From NCBI RefSeq assembly GCF_937903345.1, contig NZ_CALCZQ010000032.1, forward strand, positions 310,001 to 374,000: 64,000 nt of DNA, written 5' to 3'. Source of the stretch: an uncultured Emticicia sp. GTDB lineage: Bacteria; Bacteroidota; Bacteroidia; Cytophagales; Spirosomataceae. The translations under genes and the position numbers were made by a program. Shown piece by piece: positions 54,645 to 63,696 of the stretch. The notes below the pieces were generated by a model that was not told the origin of the DNA, did not search any database, and worked only from the letters and a program-made list of their open reading frames with translations. Position 1 is the first letter of the stretch. Each line of letters starts with the position of its first letter.

Positions 54645-56057
54645 CTAATTATCTTTAAAATCTTTTTTTAGTTTTTCTATTATCTCCTCGTTCAATTGAT
54701 AATTAAAAATCCTTTTGTCAGAATTTGATGGATTTCTTACAATTGAATTGTCAAAATTATACATCATTTTTAACTTCAAATTCAATGTTTTAATTAATTC
54801 ATGCCTTATTTTTCTTTGGTTGTCAATAGATTTGTCATCAATTTCTAATAAATCATTGATTTCTTCTGTATGCATACCCCCTTTTTCAAAATTTTTAATT
54901 AGAGCTTCGACCATTTTAATTTCTACCTTATCCAAGGTGTTTGAACTAAAAAAAACATATTTTTTGAAACGTATATCTTTAAGAAATATATAATAAATAA
55001 TGAGGCAAACTATTAAAAATCCTATTCCAGTAGCTATCAATAAAAGCCAATAATTATTATTTTCTACTTCATACAATTTGCCAATATATTTGGCTTGTTT
55101 TTTAGTTTCTTCAATAGAAATAGCAATCTTTTGTCTTTCATTTCTATTACCAGTGTTGAAAACTTTATAGCTAAATAAAGAATCTTCACGCACATATTCA
55201 TCTTCCATTTTATCAGGAATTCCTATATGAAACAACCTTTTATTGTCAATCCATTGATATACTTCATTTAAAAAAGGATCAATTATCAATAAGTTATAAA
55301 AACGTTTGTTTCCTATTCTTATAATAAAATATTTTCCATTCCAATGGAAGTATCGAACCTGCCTATTTGGTTCATCAATATTTCTTAATAATGGTTGTAC
55401 TATTTCCCCCAGTTTATACCATTTATTATCTTTGAATTTATATTCATAAAATCCATAATCGATGGTCATATTTCCTGAATTTTCTGAATCACTTACATAA
55501 AAGTTGAGGCCTGTAAGGAATGAATCTGTTTTTTTTACATATCCCGATAAACCCTTATAAATAGATTTGGGTGCATCATTTAAAAAATTTATAGCATCCC
55601 ATTCGTTTCTGTTGGCTTGATAATAAACAAATAAATTATTTGTTCTAAATAAGCCGTAGCCTCCAACTGAATAGATTGTTTTGTTTCTTATAAATCTGGT
55701 ACTTCTACAATTAAATCCTCCAAAGTAGGTTTTATCGATTCGCTCCAGTAGTAGCGTTTGATAGTTGAATTGATACACTTGGTTCGTACATTCATTCAGT
55801 AGGTAAACCAAGTTTTTATCATCCGAATTTAGACATATAATCTCATCTCCAGCAAGAATGTCTTTTTCCTGAATATTTTTTAATTCAGCCTTGCCAATTT
55901 CTTGCCATTCAACCGAATTTGATGATTTTTCAAGAATACTCTTTTTGATATCAATTCTATAAACACGTTTTTTTTCAGTATCCAACCATTTAAATAATTG
56001 AGCTTTAGTAGAGAAAGAAATAAACAATAAAAGACAGTAGATATTAACGATTTTCAT
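54645..56057 (-). CDS. Membrane protein with propeller-like periplasmic domain and possible DNA-binding tail
   Basis: This is a 470-residue protein with no named family recognised as a whole. A signal peptide ends at STKAQ. Residues ~20-330 look like a Kelch-type beta-propeller (repeated NNLFVYYQANRNEWDAI and YKFKDNKWYKLGEI blades). One membrane helix spans ~337-359 (YWLLLIATGIGFLIVCLIIY). The cytoplasmic tail (360-470) has a helix pattern VEIKMVEALIKNF, then MHTEEINDLLEID, then QRKIRHELIKTLNLKL. This resembles a winged-helix DNA-binding layout in which the second block starts the helix-turn-helix. Together these suggest a one-component membrane regulator that senses something in the periplasm. 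It has no kinase or response-regulator parts. It lies between the efflux operon (convergent) and the GH43-CBM32 gene (divergent), so either could be its target. Confidence 0.5.
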   Translation of the reverse strand: MKIVNIYCLLLFISFSTKAQLFKWLDTEKKRVYRIDIKKSILEKSSNSVEWQEIGKAELKNIQEKDILAGDEIICLNSDDKNLVYLLNECTNQVYQFNYQTLLLERIDKTYFGGFNCRSTRFIRNKTIYSVGGYGLFRTNNLFVYYQANRNEWDAINFLNDAPKSIYKGLSGYVKKTDSFLTGLNFYVSDSENSGNMTIDYGFYEYKFKDNKWYKLGEIVQPLLRNIDEPNRQVRYFHWNGKYFIIRIGNKRFYNLLIIDPFLNEVYQWIDNKRLFHIGIPDKMEDEYVREDSLFSYKVFNTGNRNERQKIAISIEETKKQAKYIGKLYEVENNNYWLLLIATGIGFLIVCLIIYYIFLKDIRFKKYVFFSSNTLDKVEIKMVEALIKNFEKGGMHTEEINDLLEIDDKSIDNQRKIRHELIKTLNLKLKMMYNFDNSIVRNPSNSDKRIFNYQLNEEIIEKLKKDFKDN

Positions 56058-56332
56058 TTAAATGGCCAAGTAAAATATCGGTGAAAATACTGTACTGATA
56101 ATTATAATGCAAATTTTATACGCTTAGATTTCGAAACAATATACTTTTGACCAAGTCATTCCATTCCATCAGGGCGATCATCGCATGGTGAATTTAAAAA
56201 AAAGCTGATGGCTTCGCTGATTTCACTCGTTTTTTACCAATTCATATCAAATTATAATCTTAAATAGCCACAAGAATTAAAAGATTACAGATAGATTTTG
56301 ATAAATTGCTTCAAAATTCTATTTAGCTTTCA

Positions 56333-58075
56333 ATGAAAAAAAATCTTCTTCTTGCTTTTGTAATGCTCGCTTTGGTTTCGGCTTTGCATGCTCAACAAAA
56401 AACCTATTGCAACCCTATCAATATTGACTATGGCTATACGCCCATTCCCAATTTTAGCGAATGGGGGCGTCACCGAGCTACGGCCGACCCTGTTGTGGTC
56501 AATTACAAAGGCGAATATTATATGTTTAGCACTAATCAGTGGGGATATTGGCACAGTCCCGATATGCTCAACTGGACTTTTCATGCTCGTAAGTTTCTTC
56601 GTCCACAAAACAAAGTATATGACGAACTTTGTGCCCCAGCTGTAGGTATTGTCGGCGATACGATGCTGGTTTTTGGCTCGACTTATACCAGCGAGTTTAC
56701 AATCTGGATGAGTACCAACCCAAAAGCCAACGAATGGACAGCCTTGGTAGATAACTTCGAGATTGGTGGCTGGGACCCTGCTTTTTTTACCGATGATGAT
56801 GGCAAGTTTTATATGTATAACGGAAGCAGCAACCGATATCCGCTTTATGGTATTGAGTTAGACCGTAAAACCATGAAACCCAAAGGCACACGCAAAGAAA
56901 TGTACTTACTGGAATCGTGGCGATATGGATGGCAACGCTTTGGCGAGTACATGGATGATTCTTTTCTCGACGGTTTTATAGAAGGTGCAACCGTCAACAA
57001 AAATAACGGAAAATATTATTTACAATACGGAGCTCCAGGGACCGAAATGAGCGGCTATGCTGATGGCGTTTTGGTAGGAAAAACACCAATGGGGCCTTGG
57101 GAAGCTCAACCCGACCCGCTCAGTATGAAACTCGGTGGCTTTGCTCGTGGTGCAGGCCATGGGGCATCTTTTCAAGACAATCAAAAAAACTGGTGGCACG
57201 TTTCTACGATTCAGCTTTCTAGCAAAAATAATTTTGAACGTCGCATCGGTATTTGGCCTGCGGGTTTCGACAAAGACGACGTAATGTGGTGTAATACCGT
57301 TTTTGGCGATTATCCGCATTATATTCCATCGGCAGGACTGGACATCAAAAAGACGTTTACCGGCTGGATGTTGCTCAACTACAATAAACCCGTTGAGGTT
57401 TCTTCAACACTGGGTGGATATTTGCCCAATAACGCCGTTGACGAAAGCATGAAAACCTACTGGTCGGCCGAAACAGGCAAAGCGAGTGAATGGATTAAAA
57501 CAGATTTGGGTAATCTCTCAACCGTCAATGCGATTCAGATAAACTATGCCGACCAAGACGCTGATTCTTCTTTCTTAGGAAAACAAGTCAATATCAAACA
57601 TCAATATAAACTTTGGTCGAGCCTTGACGGTAAAAAATGGACAATTTTGGTTGATAAATCGAACAACCAAATCGATGTGCCACACGAATATATAGAACTT
57701 ACTCAGCCGATTCAGACTCGCTACATCAAACTCGAAAATGTGGCTATGCCAACGGGTAAATTTGCTATCAGTGGCCTGCGAGTTTTTGGTAATGGCAATG
57801 GCTCAAAACCCGATGCCGTAAAAGATTTCATGGTACTCAGAACCGAAAAAGATAAACGCAGTGCATGGATTCGCTGGCGACCAGAAAATAAAGCTTATGC
57901 TTATAATATTTACTACGGAACAGCCCCCGACAAACTTTATAATTGCATCATGGTGCATAACGCCAACGAATATTGGTTTAGAGGAATGGACAAACTGAGT
58001 ACCTATTATTATTCCATAGAGGCCATCAACGAAAACGGTGTTTCGGAGAAAACGAAGGTTTTGGAGGTGAAGTAA
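56333..58075 (+). CDS. GH43 family glycosidase with CBM32/discoidin and FN3-like domains
   Basis: This is a 580-residue exported enzyme. The signal peptide ends at LHAQ. A GH43-type five-bladed propeller covers residues ~20-340, with the catalytic base Asp in TADPVVVNYKGEYYMFSTN, an Asp in GGWDPAFFTDDDGKF, and the acid Glu in DGFIEGATVNKNNGKYY. An F5/8 type C (CBM32-like) domain spans ~350-490 (PNNAVDESMKTYWSAETG, ASEWIKTDLGNLSTVNAIQI and RYIKLENVAMP). A short FN3-like domain closes the protein (AWIRWRPENKAYAYNIYYG). The substrate is probably an arabinan, xylan or galactan side chain. It is read away from the membrane sensor gene with a 275-base gap. Confidence 0.9.
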   Translation: MKKNLLLAFVMLALVSALHAQQKTYCNPINIDYGYTPIPNFSEWGRHRATADPVVVNYKGEYYMFSTNQWGYWHSPDMLNWTFHARKFLRPQNKVYDELCAPAVGIVGDTMLVFGSTYTSEFTIWMSTNPKANEWTALVDNFEIGGWDPAFFTDDDGKFYMYNGSSNRYPLYGIELDRKTMKPKGTRKEMYLLESWRYGWQRFGEYMDDSFLDGFIEGATVNKNNGKYYLQYGAPGTEMSGYADGVLVGKTPMGPWEAQPDPLSMKLGGFARGAGHGASFQDNQKNWWHVSTIQLSSKNNFERRIGIWPAGFDKDDVMWCNTVFGDYPHYIPSAGLDIKKTFTGWMLLNYNKPVEVSSTLGGYLPNNAVDESMKTYWSAETGKASEWIKTDLGNLSTVNAIQINYADQDADSSFLGKQVNIKHQYKLWSSLDGKKWTILVDKSNNQIDVPHEYIELTQPIQTRYIKLENVAMPTGKFAISGLRVFGNGNGSKPDAVKDFMVLRTEKDKRSAWIRWRPENKAYAYNIYYGTAPDKLYNCIMVHNANEYWFRGMDKLSTYYYSIEAINENGVSEKTKVLEVK

Positions 58076-58094
58076 AGTTTGATAGATTTTGAAC

Positions 58095-58130
58095 AAAGGT
58101 CGGCAAAGAATTTTAACCTTGCCGACCTTT
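58095..58130. terminator. Bidirectional terminator between GH43-CBM32 and DinB genes
   Basis: A 12-bp perfect stem pairs 58095-58106 with 58119-58130 around a 12-base loop. It sits between the convergent stops at 58075 and 58134. Confidence 0.85.
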
Positions 58131-58133
58131 TTA

Positions 58134-58571
58134 TTAGCTTTTCGAGAGTATCAGCGAAATCTGCCCTGCATGGTGCGAGTTATGAAAAAGTACGTGCGAA
58201 AAGAGTCTTACTTTTGATACTTTTCCAAAAAATGGCGTGTCAATTTCGGTCAGCCAATCTTCATCAGTTGTTTCTTCAACGAGTTTTTTTAGCATTTCAT
58301 AGCCTTTTTCTACATACAAATGACTTGTTTCGAGGGCGAAATCTTGGCCATTATCTTGCTGCCCCATCGTTGTATTTTGAACTTCGCTCGGAACACCAAA
58401 AAAATAACCAAACAAATTCATCGTCTCGCCAATGTGGCGGTAAATAAAGCCAACCGAAGCTGTTTTTTCGTTGAGGCGTTTGTGCAGGTTTTCGTTGGTT
58501 ATTTTTCCAAAAGAAAAAGAGTTAGTCAACTGATTTTGCACCAACATTTCTGTCAATAATTCTTTCTGCAT
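58134..58571 (-). CDS. DinB family protein
   Basis: This is a 145-residue protein of the DinB/YfiT four-helix bundle superfamily, found as metal-binding thiol-dependent transferases or of unknown function. The metal-binding histidines fit the family: one in GFIYRHIGETMNLFG (first helix pair) and two in HVLFHNSHHAGQISLILSK near the end. No signal peptide is present, so it is cytoplasmic. It lies 20 bases downstream of the stop-side of the esterase gene and is read in the same direction, so cotranscription is likely. Confidence 0.85.
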   Translation of the reverse strand: MQKELLTEMLVQNQLTNSFSFGKITNENLHKRLNEKTASVGFIYRHIGETMNLFGYFFGVPSEVQNTTMGQQDNGQDFALETSHLYVEKGYEMLKKLVEETTDEDWLTEIDTPFFGKVSKVRLFSHVLFHNSHHAGQISLILSKS

Positions 58572-58590
58572 GGTTTTATATTCCTGTTTC

Positions 58591-59904
58591 TTATTTTTTC
58601 GATTGTGCGGCCATCCATTCCATAATAGTCACTGGACGATTGTTGAGTTTTACGGGCGAGCCATCAAAATCAACTTTTGCATGATTGACGTGCGAATAAA
58701 TCCACGACCAATGGCCTGCATAATAATAATTTTCAGCACCAAAGAAGCCAGAAAGGTCAGTTACATGGTCATAGTAGGTAAAATGCACATTTTTAGCTCC
58801 TGCCGATTTTAATCTATTATAAACAGGAACAACTGTTTTATCGGGAACCGTAGTACCATCATCTTTTGAATGAATAAACCAAATCGGTACGTTTTTAATG
58901 CTGTTAATCTGCTTATCAGTAATGTATTGCGATTGATACGCCAATGCACTGATATAGCCTGCTGCAAAATAATTCGGCTCATTTAGTATCAATTTCAAAG
59001 CCATATAACCACCGTTTGAGCAGCCTCCAACATAAATACGTTTAGTGTCAATGTTGGGGTTCTGTTTTACGTAGTCCTTTATAAGTGCCATCAAACCTTT
59101 ATTATAAACATCATCATCTTTGCCTTGGGTAGTTACGCCGTCTTTGTTGTGCATCCAAGCAGCTGGACATTGAGGAGATAAGACATACGCTCCACCGAAA
59201 AATGCCTGCATTTCGGCAGAAGCATAATTGGCAGCTTTATTTCCCAATAACGGAATTGTGGGGTCAGTGCCACCTTCACCACCTCCGTGAAGCCAAATAA
59301 TCAGTGACGATTTTGTGGTTTTATTTTTTGGTGAGAATGCCGCATACGACATTGTTTTGCCGGTTTCGTACTCAAATTTGCCAGTGAGGTCAAAATCATC
59401 AATTAAAGGCATGATTCTGTTTTTTTCTTTGTTCCAAACCTTATTTGTTTTGGTATCAGTGATAGTAACTTTATAGTCCACCCATTGATTTCCACGGCAA
59501 GCTGCTTTTTGTGAATACTGGAAAGTTGAGGCTAAAGGTAGATTCGGAGCTACGGCCAAAACTAAAGTTACAAAACTGCCTTCTTTTACTCTTTTGCCTT
59601 GATTATCAGATATATACGCAAATACCACACTTCTGCTTCCTTTGGCTTGGGCTGGCGGTACATCGGCACAAGCATGGCTTCTTTCTACCGAAACCGTAAA
59701 ATCTTTGAAGTCAACCATGGCCGTTGGGGTTTCTAAACTTAGTATTACTTTGTTGGCGGCAGGTCCCCAATCGAATCCTTCGACTACGAGTGTGTATTCG
59801 TTACTTGCGAGTGGTTTGTCGATAGCAAAAGTATCTGTGAAAGTAAAGCCAATGATACTTATCAGAAAGCCTGCAAAAACTTTATACATGTTGTTTCGTT
59901 TCAT
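58591..59904 (-). CDS. Secreted PHB-depolymerase/prolyl-oligopeptidase-like esterase
   Basis: This is a 437-residue exported hydrolase. ATG 59904 (MKRNNMYKVFAGFLISIIGF) was chosen. The 59985 frame would put 27 odd residues in front of the signal peptide, and 59889 (MYKVF) is an alternative. An N-terminal beta domain (~35-170) with paired Cys comes before the alpha/beta-hydrolase domain. The oxyanion region is LIIWLHGGGEGG, the nucleophile elbow is YVGGCSNGGYMALKL (Ser), the acid is in WFIHSKDDGTTVPD, and the His is in the last ~40 residues near YYAGHWSWIYSHVNHAK. Relatives are annotated as peptidases or carbohydrate esterases. It may deacylate plant glycans, given the neighbouring glycosidases. 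The DinB gene follows on the same strand. Confidence 0.85.
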   Translation of the reverse strand: MKRNNMYKVFAGFLISIIGFTFTDTFAIDKPLASNEYTLVVEGFDWGPAANKVILSLETPTAMVDFKDFTVSVERSHACADVPPAQAKGSRSVVFAYISDNQGKRVKEGSFVTLVLAVAPNLPLASTFQYSQKAACRGNQWVDYKVTITDTKTNKVWNKEKNRIMPLIDDFDLTGKFEYETGKTMSYAAFSPKNKTTKSSLIIWLHGGGEGGTDPTIPLLGNKAANYASAEMQAFFGGAYVLSPQCPAAWMHNKDGVTTQGKDDDVYNKGLMALIKDYVKQNPNIDTKRIYVGGCSNGGYMALKLILNEPNYFAAGYISALAYQSQYITDKQINSIKNVPIWFIHSKDDGTTVPDKTVVPVYNRLKSAGAKNVHFTYYDHVTDLSGFFGAENYYYAGHWSWIYSHVNHAKVDFDGSPVKLNNRPVTIMEWMAAQSKK

Positions 59905-60115
59905 TATTCTTATAGGTTTAAATTGTAATTTACAAATATTCGTATAAATTGAAATATTACAAGAGTTTTTTAGACAAAAATACACTTTTGAATGTCAAAA
60001 ACTGTCTTTTTTGAGAAATTAGACTTGTGTAGAAATTAAAAGAAGGATTTTGGGTAGAATCATGTTTGAGACCGAATGAAGAACAAACCTAGATTCCTCA
60101 TTCGGACTTGGCAAG

Positions 60116-60469
60116 TTACGCTTTTCGGACAAACTCGGATTTTAAGCCCATCGAACCAAAACCATCAATTTTACAATCGATATTATGGCCGTCATTACCA
60201 TCAGTTAGGCGAATATTCTTTACTTTTGTGCCAGATTTGATCGCTTTTGGAGCTCCTTTTACAGGCAAATCTTTGATTACAACCACTGTATCTCCGTCTT
60301 GAAGTTCGTTACCATTTGAATCAAATACTTTTGCACTTGTCTCAGTAGTTTCTTCGGTTTCTTTATCTTCTGGATTCCATTCATAAAAGCATTCTGGACA
60401 AATCAACAGTCCATCGCTCGGATATACATATTCGGATTTACATTTGGGGCAAGGGGGGAATTCTGACAT
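60116..60469 (-). CDS. yjdM: Zinc-ribbon protein of the PhnA/YjdM family
   Basis: This is a 117-residue cytoplasmic protein of the YjdM (formerly PhnA) family. The N-terminal zinc ribbon has Cys pairs in PPCPKCKSEY and LICPECFYEW. The C-terminal PhnA domain has VFDSNGNELQDGDTVVVIKD, PVKGAPKAIKSGTKVKNIRL and the closing GFGSMGLKSEFVRK block. The length and order match the family. The old name implies alkylphosphonate use, but this is not supported for the family as a whole and no phn genes are near. The gene stands alone. Confidence 0.93.
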   Translation of the reverse strand: MSEFPPCPKCKSEYVYPSDGLLICPECFYEWNPEDKETEETTETSAKVFDSNGNELQDGDTVVVIKDLPVKGAPKAIKSGTKVKNIRLTDGNDGHNIDCKIDGFGSMGLKSEFVRKA

Positions 60470-60692
60470 ATTTTTTATTATTTAGAGGAAAAGTTCTGAC
60501 CACAAAACTAAGTAAAACAATTCAGAGTATCGATGAAAGAATTTTTTGGATAAGTTGAATCTATCGTAATAATCAAGTGTGTCAAAGGTGAAAGCATAAC
60601 AAGACTACAAAGCATCGACGTTTAGAATTCAGCATCTTATGTCGCACTTAAATGATTGATTATGAAAACATTCATTGCATAAATTTGTAAAT

Positions 60693-61316
60693 ATGCTTAG
60701 ATTTACGAATTTTACTTATTCCGCTATTGATATGAAATTAGGTTTATTCCTAACAACCTTGGCTTTACTATTAATGTTCGCTGTGGGTGTTGTGAATTAT
60801 TATGTAAGTTATAAAACCGATATTAGAGAATATTCATGGGCTTATAGTTCTGATGAAAAAAAGCCTTTATTGGTAGGAAAATGGTCTGGAAAATTTATTG
60901 AACCCGATAGTATTGAGAAAAATATAAGTTTAGAAATATACGAGCCATACACGAAAATTGAACGCATTTTTTATAGTATTGGCTTGTCAAACAAAAGACG
61001 TTTATTTATCGAACCTAATAAATTTGACGGTTTTTTGAGTATTGAAAATAAGTTACGTTTGGAAGAAAAGTATAAAGTACGCGGCTTTGTGAACACTAAA
61101 AATATTCAGTTGTTTGATTTTCATCTGTTAGCCAATGTAAAAGAGACACCTCCTTATCATTATTCGTTTCTTTTTACTGAAGGTTTTTGGAAAAAAAATA
61201 AAATGAGTTTTATCTTAACAATCGTTTTTCGTAAAAGCACTACGCCAAATAACCTGAAGAATCAGGAGCCATTTTTGAGTAAAAAAGTAAGAGTTTCATT
61301 AAATCGGGTTTTATGA
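60693..61316 (+). CDS. Single-pass membrane protein of unknown function
   Basis: This 207-residue protein was not recognised. One N-terminal membrane helix (residues ~14-36) is followed by an exposed domain of ~170 residues. That domain looks mostly beta (KPLLVGKWSGKFIEPDSIEK, NISLEIYEPYTKIERIFYSI) with a conserved-looking LVGKWSGKF opening like a lipocalin-type or META-type strand. ATG 60693 (MLRFTNFTYS) was chosen over the TTG start at 60675. The gene faces the NIPSNAP gene tail to tail and shares a strong terminator with it. Confidence 0.55.
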   Translation: MLRFTNFTYSAIDMKLGLFLTTLALLLMFAVGVVNYYVSYKTDIREYSWAYSSDEKKPLLVGKWSGKFIEPDSIEKNISLEIYEPYTKIERIFYSIGLSNKRRLFIEPNKFDGFLSIENKLRLEEKYKVRGFVNTKNIQLFDFHLLANVKETPPYHYSFLFTEGFWKKNKMSFILTIVFRKSTTPNNLKNQEPFLSKKVRVSLNRVL

Positions 61317-61333
61317 ATATAGGTTTTAGTAGT

Positions 61334-61375
61334 AATACAAAAAAGAGTCGGGTTGGCCCGACTCTTTTTTGTATT
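61334..61375. terminator. Bidirectional terminator, 19-bp stem
   Basis: A perfect stem pairs 61334-61352 with 61357-61375 around a TTGG loop. It lies between the convergent stops at 61316 and 61391. The A- and T-runs on both sides allow it to work in both directions. Confidence 0.92.
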
Positions 61376-61390
61376 TATAAACTCAAAAGC

Positions 61391-62137
61391 TTATCGTATC
61401 GTCGAGAAATCAGTTGGTTTCATGTAAATTGATTCAACTTTTTCTACAATTTTACCATTTTTCTCTGATTCGTCACGCACTTTTATCCATTTTTCATCTT
61501 TTCTGAAAGAATCAAACGAAGCTTTTCCTGCTTCTTCGCTTTTGTGAGCCAAGATATAAACCAGTCTCGCTTGCGTACCTTCTTTCTCAATGCTTTTCCA
61601 GTAAGCAATGTTTTCCATGCCGTGTTTCTTGAAAAGTTTCGTAGTATGATTTCTGAAACGAGCCAATACATTATCTATATTATTTGGCGTTCCGGTGTAA
61701 ATCCTTAGCTCAAATGTACGTTCTGGACTTTTTACTTTTTCTTTGATTTTTGGCGAAAAATCGGTCGCATTCATAAAAATTGACTCAACTTTGGCTACAA
61801 TCTTGCCATCTCTTTGCGACTCTTCGCTTACTTTTTTCCATTCTGGGTCAGCACCAAACGCTTTCCACGAAGCATCACGGGCTTCTTTGCTTGGATAAGC
61901 CAATACATAATATAAGGCGTTCTTATCGTTTTGAACGGGTACCCAATAGCCGATATTTGTCATGCCATGTTTTTCGAAAATCTTGGTAGTATGGTCTCTG
62001 AAACGAGCCAATAGATTAGGTAAACGACCTGGTTCGCAGTAATAGATACGCGTTTCAAAATAACGGTTATCTTGCTTTTGTGCAAAAACCCAATTGCCGA
62101 TATTCATTAGGGCAACTAATAGAAGTAGTTTTTTCAT
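61391..62137 (-). CDS. Secreted protein with two NIPSNAP domains
   Basis: This is a 248-residue exported protein (signal peptide ending at NWVFAQ) containing two tandem NIPSNAP domains. The two copies are clearly similar: FETRIYYCEPGRLPNLLARF and HTTKIFEKHGMTNIGYWVPV in the first, FELRIYTGTPNNIDNVLARF and HTTKLFKKHGMENIAYWKS in the second. Each repeat ends with a VESIFMNATDFS or VESIYMKPTDFS block. NIPSNAP proteins have dimeric alpha/beta-barrel folds. The bacterial secreted form is common in Bacteroidota and its role is unknown. It has a single-gene layout with a terminator directly after the stop. Confidence 0.92.
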   Translation of the reverse strand: MKKLLLLVALMNIGNWVFAQKQDNRYFETRIYYCEPGRLPNLLARFRDHTTKIFEKHGMTNIGYWVPVQNDKNALYYVLAYPSKEARDASWKAFGADPEWKKVSEESQRDGKIVAKVESIFMNATDFSPKIKEKVKSPERTFELRIYTGTPNNIDNVLARFRNHTTKLFKKHGMENIAYWKSIEKEGTQARLVYILAHKSEEAGKASFDSFRKDEKWIKVRDESEKNGKIVEKVESIYMKPTDFSTIR

Positions 62138-62293
62138 TGTTTTTATTGAAGGGTTGAATTATAATAAGCAAAGGTATTTCTTAGAACAATACCTTGATAG
62201 ATTTTTTAGATTTTTTATTTTAGCATTTCATTATTGACTGATAAAATAGTCACTGACGATAATTAAGCTTATACATAAGAGTAGCTTAAAGCC

Positions 62294-63019
62294 TTATTCA
62301 ATTCGTTGATAAACTTCAGTGAATGGAACTCTCATTCGGTCTCCCCAAACGCCTTGTTCTTCTCTAATGCCGCATGAAATAACCATATTGATTTCTGCTC
62401 CAAAAGGTAAATTCAAGATTTTTTTTACTTTTCTACTATCAAAACCTTCCATTGGACAAGTATCATATTGTTCGTTGGCCATGGCAAGCATAAAAGTTTG
62501 AGCCGCCAAAGCACAAGTTTTATGTACGACCACTCGCACGTCATTTTCGGAGACTTGATAAGTGATGGCTCTGAAAAGCCCGATGATGTTTACAATTACT
62601 TTTCGGATAAGTCCTAAAATTCCTAAAAAGCGAGCATATAAAAACGGGATTACTTTGCCATAATACATTTGCCAACGTTTAATTCTTTTCTCTTGTTTGT
62701 CTGCAGGTGTATTTTTAAGCACATTTTGCGTTTCCAAGGCTATCATAGTTTTTGCCCTTTTATTGTACAAATCTTGCCTTGTTACAAAAACTACCATTTG
62801 TTGGGCAGTTGTTGCGGCCATTTGGTCTAAACATGCTACCGAGAGTTGTTTGAGGGTTTCTGTGTTCGTTACGTGGTAAAACTCCCAAAGTTGCATGTTT
62901 GAACTGTTGGGTGCTAAAGTTGCCAGTTCGATGCATTTTTTTACTTTTTCTGAATCAATCGGAAGATCTTTGTAATGCCTTACCGAGCGTCTATAATTGA
63001 TTATTTCTGTAAAAGTCAT
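62294..63019 (-). CDS. Nitroreductase family protein
   Basis: This is a 241-residue flavin oxidoreductase of the nitroreductase fold, cytoplasmic. The FMN-binding N-terminus reads NYRRSVRHYKDLPIDSEKVK, followed by ELATLAPNSSNMQLWEFYHV (family-typical APNSSNMQ). The second half shows the LAMANEQYDTCPMEGFDSRK segment and a closing GIREEQGVWGDRMRVPF tail. A central insertion with hydrophobic segments (~110-140, FLYARFLGILGLIRKVIVNI) is longer than in the standard family and may form a membrane-associated or dimer-specific lid. The substrate is unknown. Confidence 0.88.
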   Translation of the reverse strand: MTFTEIINYRRSVRHYKDLPIDSEKVKKCIELATLAPNSSNMQLWEFYHVTNTETLKQLSVACLDQMAATTAQQMVVFVTRQDLYNKRAKTMIALETQNVLKNTPADKQEKRIKRWQMYYGKVIPFLYARFLGILGLIRKVIVNIIGLFRAITYQVSENDVRVVVHKTCALAAQTFMLAMANEQYDTCPMEGFDSRKVKKILNLPFGAEINMVISCGIREEQGVWGDRMRVPFTEVYQRIE

Positions 63020-63110
63020 TTTTTGTTGATTAATATCTGTTTTTTTTAATGATGTAGTGGCAACGACTCTGAGTTGTTTTTTTATTTTTAAGAATCACAA
63101 GCACAAAAAA

Positions 63111-63129
63111 AGCCATTCAAAGAACGGCT
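63111..63129 (-). terminator. Terminator of the cold-shock gene
   Basis: AGCCATTC (63111-63118) pairs with GAACGGCT (63122-63129) with one mismatch. An A-run just outside on the plus strand gives a U-run in the minus-strand transcript. It follows the cold-shock gene stop at 63210 by about 80 bases. Confidence 0.7.
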
Positions 63130-63209
63130 AACTTTTTGACTAATAATTGCGTAATGCATATTTATGAAGTCGAATTGAAGTTTTCAGAAACGTTAAATAT
63201 CGTTCAGAA

Positions 63210-63404
63210 TTATCTCATTAGTCTAACTTGAACTGCATTTATTCCTTTTTTACCTTGCTCTGCTTCAAACTCAACTGAATCATTTTCTTGAATATCATCA
63301 ACTAAACCCGATATATGAACAAAATATTCTTCACCAGTTGATGTTTCTTTAATAAATCCAAATCCTTTTGTTGAATTAAAAAATTTTACTATTCCTTCTT
63401 TCAT
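63210..63404 (-). CDS. Cold-shock family RNA-binding protein
   Basis: This is a 64-residue CspA-type OB-fold protein that binds single-stranded nucleic acid. The RNP1-like motif is KGFGFIKE and the RNP2-like motif is EYFVHIS. The opening MKEGIVKFFNSTKGFG and the closing EFEAEQGKKGINAVQVRL match the family along its full length. A TACATTTG -7-like box lies at 63428-63435 on the minus strand, 24 bases ahead of the start. The gene is monocistronic. Confidence 0.95.
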   Translation of the reverse strand: MKEGIVKFFNSTKGFGFIKETSTGEEYFVHISGLVDDIQENDSVEFEAEQGKKGINAVQVRLMR

Positions 63405-63696
63405 TTTTGCTTTAAATTTTTTGAATACAAATGTATGAATATTATTTTGTATATACAGATAAATTTATCTTTTGGTCTTACAAAAATAAAGAATGCAACT
63501 TCTAAACATGATAAGTCTATTTTTTTAAGTTGTCCTCGGTCAATAGCCGACAAGTAAACTGAAGATTATAACCTAATTGAAAGGTATTTTGCTGATTTCA
63601 GGTTTGTCGATTAATACTATCTATAATGATGATTATTCATAGCGTATTTCTTTGGGAAACGCTGTGCTTGGGGCGAACACTTCTCTTTAGTAGAAA
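63405..63696. other. Intergenic region between the DUF2200 gene and the cold-shock gene
   Basis: No gene is seen. The stretch contains a -7-like box for the cold-shock gene (63428-63435), one copy of the CGGTCAATAG sequence (63537-63546), a 16-base sequence shared with 37865-37880 in inverted orientation (63556-63571), and an imperfect hairpin at 63641-63663 without a T-run. Confidence 0.5.
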
